Origin: Edaphosphingomonas laterariae
Lineage (GTDB): Bacteria > Pseudomonadota > Alphaproteobacteria > Sphingomonadales > Sphingomonadaceae
Reading direction: 5' to 3'
NCBI RefSeq assembly: GCF_900188165.1
Contig: NZ_FZOS01000008.1
Span: 1 to 64,000, forward strand
Length of the DNA: 64,000 nucleotides
Within the stretch, counting starts at the first letter, position 1. Each line of letters begins with the position of its first letter. The notes beneath the pieces were generated by a model. The model ran no database searches. It worked only from the letters and a program-made list of their open reading frames with translations, and was not told the DNA's origin. A program made the translations under genes and the position numbers. Positions 62,484 to 64,000 of this stretch are shown piece after piece.

Positions 62484-64000
62484 TCAGAGCCCTGCGCCCG
62501 CCAGCATCGCGGAGGCGCCCTGTTCCGCGCCGTCGGCGGTGTGGCGCATGAAGGCGAACAGTTCGCGCCCCGTGCCGATCGGCGGCGGCGGCGGCACCAC
62601 ATCCTCGCGGGCATTCCATTCGGCGTCGTCGACCAGCGCGACCAGCGCGCCGGTGGTGGCGCAGACGCGCACCATATCGCCATCGCGCAGTCTGGCGAGC
62701 GGGCCGCCGCCCAGCGCCTCGGGCGTGATGTGGATCGCGGCCGGCACCTTGCCGCTGGCGCCGGACATGCGCCCGTCGGTCACCAGCGCGACCTTGAAGC
62801 CCTTGTCCTGCAATACGCCCAGTGGCGGGGTCAGCTTGTGCAATTCGGGCATGCCGTTGGCGCGCGGCCCCTGGAACCGCACCACCACCACCACGTCGCG
62901 ATCGAGTTCGCCCGCCTTGAACGCGCGGTTCACGTCGTCCTGATCGTGGAACACGCGCGCCGGCGCCTCGATCGTCCAGCGTGACGCGTCGACTGCGCTG
63001 GTCTTGATCGTCGCGCGGCCGAGATTGCCTTTCAGCAGCCGCATGCCGCCGTCGGGCTGGAACGGGCTGGCCACGGGGCGCAGCATCCCTTCATCCAGCG
63101 GTTCGGCCGGGGCCGGCTGCCAGCCAAGTTCGTCGCCGGCCAGCACGGGATCGGCCGCATAGGCGGCAAGGCCGCCCTGCCAGATCGTCAGGATGTCGCC
63201 ATGGAGCATGCCGGCGTCGAGCAGGGTCGAGATGACATAGCCCATGCCGCCCGCCGCCTGGAAATGGTTCACGTCGCCCGATCCGTTGGGATAGACGCGC
63301 GCGACCAGGGGCACGGCGGCCGAAAGCCGGTCCATATCCTCCCAGTCGATGATGATCCCTGCCGCCCGCGCGATGGCGGGCAGGTGGATGGCGTGGTTCG
63401 TCGAACCGCCGGTGGCGAGCAGGCCGACGGCGGCGTTGACGATCGCCTTTTCGTCGATCACCCGGCCGATCGGACGGTAATCGTCGCCATTCCAGCCGAT
63501 TTCGGCGAGCCGGTGGACGGCGGCGCGGGTCACTTCCTGTCGCAGCTTGGTGCCGGGGTTGATGAAGGCCGCGCCGGGCACATGCAGGCCCATCACTTCC
63601 ATCATCATCTGGTTCGAATTGGCGGTGCCGTAAAATGTGCAGGTGCCCGCGCCATGATAGGATGCCGCTTCGGCCTCCAGCAATTCCTCGCGGCCGACCT
63701 TGCCTTCGGCGTAAAGCTGGCGGACGCGCTGCTTCTCCTTGTTGGCAAGGCCCGATGGCATCGGCCCGGCCGGCACCAGCAGCGTGGGCAGATGGCCGAA
63801 GCGGAGCGCGCCGATCAGCAGGCCGGGGACGATCTTGTCGCAAATGCCCAGCAGGGCCGCGCCTTCGAACATGCCGTGGCTCAGCGCGACGGCGGTCGAA
63901 AGCGCGATGACGTCGCGGCTGAACAGCGACAATTCCATGCCGCGCTGGCCCTGCGTCACCCCGTCGCACATCGCCGGCGTGCCGCCCGCCACCTGCGCGG
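62484..64000 (-). CDS. edd: Phosphogluconate dehydratase, 5' end beyond the window
   Basis: The C-terminal 505 or so residues of an IlvD/Edd-family dehydratase, entering the window at the right edge. It converts 6-phosphogluconate to KDPG. Cluster-ligand cysteines are seen in [20 protein letters not shown] and [20 protein letters not shown], and [19 protein letters not shown] and [19 protein letters not shown] are characteristic; the last motif supplies the catalytic Ser. About 100 residues should lie to the right of base 64000. The stop is TGA at 62484-62486. Confidence 0.96.
   Translation of the reverse strand, partial: AQVAGGTPAMCDGVTQGQRGMELSLFSRDVIALSTAVALSHGMFEGAALLGICDKIVPGLLIGALRFGHLPTLLVPAGPMPSGLANKEKQRVRQLYAEGKVGREELLEAEAASYHGAGTCTFYGTANSNQMMMEVMGLHVPGAAFINPGTKLRQEVTRAAVHRLAEIGWNGDDYRPIGRVIDEKAIVNAAVGLLATGGSTNHAIHLPAIARAAGIIIDWEDMDRLSAAVPLVARVYPNGSGDVNHFQAAGGMGYVISTLLDAGMLHGDILTIWQGGLAAYAADPVLAGDELGWQPAPAEPLDEGMLRPVASPFQPDGGMRLLKGNLGRATIKTSAVDASRWTIEAPARVFHDQDDVNRAFKAGELDRDVVVVVRFQGPRANGMPELHKLTPPLGVLQDKGFKVALVTDGRMSGASGKVPAAIHITPEALGGGPLARLRDGDMVRVCATTGALVALVDDAEWNAREDVVPPPPPIGTGRELFAFMRHTADGAEQGASAMLAGAGL

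Overview
The window is GC-rich, gene-dense chromosomal DNA from an alphaproteobacterium, most likely a member of the Sphingomonadaceae. The support is a TorF-type porin after a sphingomonad-style leader, a BamF-type lipoprotein beside lspA, a PEPxxWA-CTERM protein, an Rrf2-led suf operon with SufT, Entner-Doudoroff edd/eda, egtB/egtD, and RNase E with an acidic insert in its S1 domain and a C-terminal GWW peptide. No plasmid, phage or CRISPR module is visible. The only mobile DNA is the 5' end of an IS5-type transposase at the left edge.

Layout. 1-1.6 kb: transposase fragment, a small hypothetical gene and the porin. 1.6-11.1 kb (minus): thyA-folA, then ribF-ileS-lspA-bamF-like, running into an oligopeptide-type ABC transporter (two permeases and a fused double ATPase, no binding protein). 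11.2-17.5 kb: a short JAB/RadC-like gene facing a cell-wall and translation cluster amiC-mrcA-prfB-lipoprotein methyltransferase. 17.5-22.9 kb (plus): rne with a long leader, a BepA-like M48 protease and a DsbA-family protein. 22.9-25.8 kb: unknown gene, rlmE, ppx/gppA and tRNA-Gln(CTG) with a near-consensus promoter. 25.9-28.5 kb: a small membrane protein and an NfrA/NfrB-like pair in which the glycosyltransferase carries an in-frame amber codon. 28.6-36.5 kb: alpha-2-macroglobulin plus PBP1C. 36.5-38.7 kb: GST, dapD and a pyrimidine 5'-nucleotidase.

38.8-44.6 kb (minus): sufR-sufB-(small foreign-looking ORF)-sufC-sufD-sufS-sufT-sufA, almost every junction a 4-nt start/stop overlap, with a perfect 7-bp inverted repeat just upstream of sufR. 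44.7-53.4 kb: AraC-type regulator, DUF885 hydrolase, pyrD, a DUF2061 membrane protein with a Fur-box-like palindrome over its -10, PEP-CTERM protein, acyl-CoA ligase and gamma-glutamyltransferase. 53.5-61.7 kb: HNH nuclease, gluQ, HIG1-like protein, PduO-type adenosyltransferase, egtB-egtD, der-tusA-like-Hpt, SMR transporter and 3-hydroxybutyryl-CoA dehydrogenase. 61.8-64 kb: eda and the 3' part of edd.

Most of this is core metabolism and envelope maintenance. No clearly new multi-gene system is evident. The items most worth a second look are the amber-interrupted NfrB-like glycosyltransferase with its barrel partner, the compositionally odd ORF inside the suf operon, the predicted SufR and Fur-type operators, and the RNA structures around rne. 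All coordinates and motifs come from reading the sequence; family names rest on remembered family signatures, not on searches.
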